The notes under the pieces are model-generated. The model was not told the DNA's origin. It saw nothing but the letters and a program-made list of their open reading frames with translations, and ran no database searches. Of a DNA stretch of 64,000 nucleotides, positions 62,770 through 64,000 are shown one piece after another. How positions within the stretch are numbered: position 1 is the stretch's first letter; the number at the start of each line of letters is the position of its first letter. A program made the translations under genes and the position numbers. This DNA comes from Thaumasiovibrio sp047250365 (lineage in GTDB: Bacteria; Pseudomonadota; Gammaproteobacteria; Enterobacterales; Vibrionaceae): contig NZ_JBLBVL010000003.1 in NCBI RefSeq assembly GCF_047250365.1, positions 186,001 through 250,000 of the forward strand, written 5' to 3'.

Positions 62770-63243
62770 ATGGAAAAGATCAATATCATTTGTGTGGATG
62801 ATCAGCGAGAAGTGCTGAGTGCGGTATTAAACGATTTAGCGCCGTTGTCGAGTGCGTTTAATATTGAAGACTGCGAATCAGCAGCTGAAGCGTTAGAGCT
62901 GATTGATGAGTTAGATGCGGAAGGAGAACATATTGCTCTCGTTATTTCTGATCACGTTATGCCTGGGAAAACAGGTGTCGAGTTATTGACTGAGATTTCC
63001 CAAGATAGTCGCTTCACATTCACCAAAAAAGTACTTTTGACAGGGCAAGCGACACATCAGGATACAATCCAAGCGATAAATGATGCACGTATTGAAAGCT
63101 ATTTCGAGAAACCCTGGAAAGCGGAAACGCTCTTAACGACGGCAAGAACCTTAGTCTCAGAATACATTTTCGATATGGGATTGGATTTCCAAGCGTTCAG
63201 TAGTGAGCTTGACCAAAACGTTGTGCTACGCCGTTTACGCTAA
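62770..63243 (+). CDS. Receiver-only response regulator
   Basis: 157 residues: D10 and D11 (CVDDQ), phospho-acceptor D61 (ISDHVMP), T91 (LLTGQ) and K114 (FEKPW) define a complete receiver domain. Only about 30 residues follow, so there is no DNA-binding or enzymatic output. The start ATG 62770 follows TAAGGAAAC, 10 nt after the kinase stop. Confidence 0.9.
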   Translation: MEKINIICVDDQREVLSAVLNDLAPLSSAFNIEDCESAAEALELIDELDAEGEHIALVISDHVMPGKTGVELLTEISQDSRFTFTKKVLLTGQATHQDTIQAINDARIESYFEKPWKAETLLTTARTLVSEYIFDMGLDFQAFSSELDQNVVLRRLR

Positions 63244-63261
63244 TCATTACTTTATCTAGAT

Positions 63262-63295
63262 AAGGCACTGCAAATGTGATTGCAGTGCCTTTTTT
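63262..63295 (+). terminator. Rho-independent terminator of the transporter-kinase-regulator operon
   Basis: Stem AAGGCACTGCAA / TTGCAGTGCCTT with a 6-nt loop and a run of T, 19 nt past the regulator stop. Confidence 0.9.
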
Positions 63296-63356
63296 ATCGC
63301 TGGGATTTGTCATGTAAACGAAAACCTTGTCTACACTTACTCTCTGAAATAGAGAA

Positions 63357-63448
63357 ATCGATTACAGTCACAGAATGTAACAATGATGCGCTGTTACATT
63401 GATGATGTGAAGCTGATCACGTTATGGCCGAGTATGATTGGATAAGAT
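63357..63448 (+). promoter_or_regulatory. CRP/CytR-like control region of udp
   Basis: TGTGA-AGCTGA-TCACG (63406-63421) is a CRP site with one mismatch. TAAGAT (63443-63448) lies where a -10 is expected for a CRP site centred at -41.5. Upstream, AATGTAAC (63374-63381) and GTTACATT (63393-63400) are inverted copies of the CytR octamer GTTGCATT, one mismatch each, 11 bp apart. A weak second CRP site, ATCGA-TTACAG-TCACA (63357-63372), lies 49 bp upstream of the first. The order CRP2-CytR-CRP1 is that of E. coli udp and deoP2. Confidence 0.7.
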
Positions 63449-63511
63449 ATCTTTATCGATGAAGCGCTGCCGCTTTAAGCCAGCGTAATATTTTAAGTCA
63501 AGGAGACGGAT

Positions 63512-64000
63512 ATGTCTGAAGCCACGGTTTTCCACCTAGGAGTAACAACAACTGATTTACAGGGTGCTGAACTGGCAATAATTCCCGGTGATCCAGCCCG
63601 AGTGGAAAAAATTGCTGCGTTAATGGACAACCCTGAATTTCTGGCGAGCTCTCGCGAGTATACGGTTTACCGCGCTCAATTAGAGGGTAAATCAGTAATT
63701 GTCTGCTCTACTGGCATCGGCGGCCCCTCTACTTCTATTGCTGTTGAAGAGTTAGCACAATTAGGCATTCGAACCTTTTTGCGGGTGGGGACAACTGGGG
63801 CAATTCAGCCGCATATTAATGTCGGCGACATGATTGTTACCACAGGATCAGTGCGCTTAGATGGAGCGAGCTTACATTTTGCTCCAATGGAATTCCCAGC
63901 GGTAGCCGATTTCGATGTGGCCACTGCGATGAAGCGAGCGTGTGAGTCGACTGGCGCTGCGACGCACACAGGTGTTACTGCATCAAGCGATACCTTTTAT
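63512..64000 (+). CDS. udp: Uridine phosphorylase Udp (partial, 3' end outside window)
   Basis: 163 N-terminal residues. Phosphorolyses uridine to uracil and ribose-1-phosphate. Begins MSEATVFHLGVTTTDLQGA, then IIPGDPARVEKIA (phosphate loop with Arg), STGIGGPSTSIAVEEL and RVGTTGAIQP, all typical of Udp. The AAGGAGACG ribosome site decides the start. The frame is cut by the window edge. Confidence 0.93.
   Translation, partial: MSEATVFHLGVTTTDLQGAELAIIPGDPARVEKIAALMDNPEFLASSREYTVYRAQLEGKSVIVCSTGIGGPSTSIAVEELAQLGIRTFLRVGTTGAIQPHINVGDMIVTTGSVRLDGASLHFAPMEFPAVADFDVATAMKRACESTGAATHTGVTASSDTFY

Overview
The window looks like a piece of a Vibrionaceae genome, most likely Vibrio and plausibly its small chromosome. 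The strongest markers are a complete luxPQ autoinducer-2 receptor pair, in which all seven known AI-2-contacting residues of LuxP are present, a pstSCAB set without phoU, Vibrio-type small proteins and moderate-GC gammaproteobacterial coding. I see no tRNA, rRNA, CRISPR array, transposase, integrase or prophage gene. Species and replicon are inference.

Layout. 1-2.4 kb: artP-artJ/I-artQ-artM arginine importer (minus strand, artM cut by the window edge). 2.7-5.9 kb: a fusion of a TVP38/DedA-like membrane domain with a mercuric-reductase-like flavoenzyme, a small membrane protein and a META-domain lipoprotein. 6.0-9.65 kb: pstSCAB with a Pho-box-like promoter and a strong terminator. 9.8-10.6 kb: an orphan ParA. 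11.0-12.5 kb: a small protein, then queD-queE (queuosine precursor). 12.5-19.4 kb: DedA, tag, and yejABEF peptide importer. 19.7-25.4 kb: lipoprotein, chemoreceptor, HAD phosphatase, S-formylglutathione hydrolase, and a coiled-coil protein with a KfrA-like N terminus.

25.8-32.5 kb is the most unusual block. Two tandem inner-membrane proteins carry a CSS-type periplasmic domain (paired cysteines exactly 34 residues apart in both) but no EAL output domain. They are followed by a LolA-like periplasmic protein, two LolC/E-type permeases, a LolD-type ATPase and an outer-membrane beta-barrel, all tightly packed. Together these look like a dedicated Lol-like trans-envelope system, possibly under redox or envelope sensing.

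32.7-37.9 kb: LysE exporter (with a possible overlapping upstream reading frame), a methyltransferase, an ECF sigma/ChrR pair with a candidate self-promoter, a PHP phosphatase, and acyP-tusE-yccA in enterobacterial order. 38.1-42.3 kb: an Aap-type general amino-acid importer with an internal terminator after the binding protein. 42.7-49.6 kb: DUF2947-like protein, FadL, the large FAD/FeS oxidoreductase YdiJ, a NYN-domain protein, an unlisted 51-residue membrane protein and a lipase-like hydrolase.

49.6-59 kb: ribE-norM, a CPXCG zinc-ribbon protein, luxPQ, and a large DUF2339-type membrane protein with an in-frame (SQ)7 hexanucleotide repeat. 59.3-64 kb: a CBS-pair protein, then an operon of an SLC13/DASS carboxylate transporter, a soluble cNMP-domain histidine kinase and a receiver-only response regulator. 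The window ends inside udp, whose upstream region has a CRP2-CytR-CRP1-like arrangement.

Functions are inferred from motifs, protein architecture and gene order read directly from the sequence; no database search was run.
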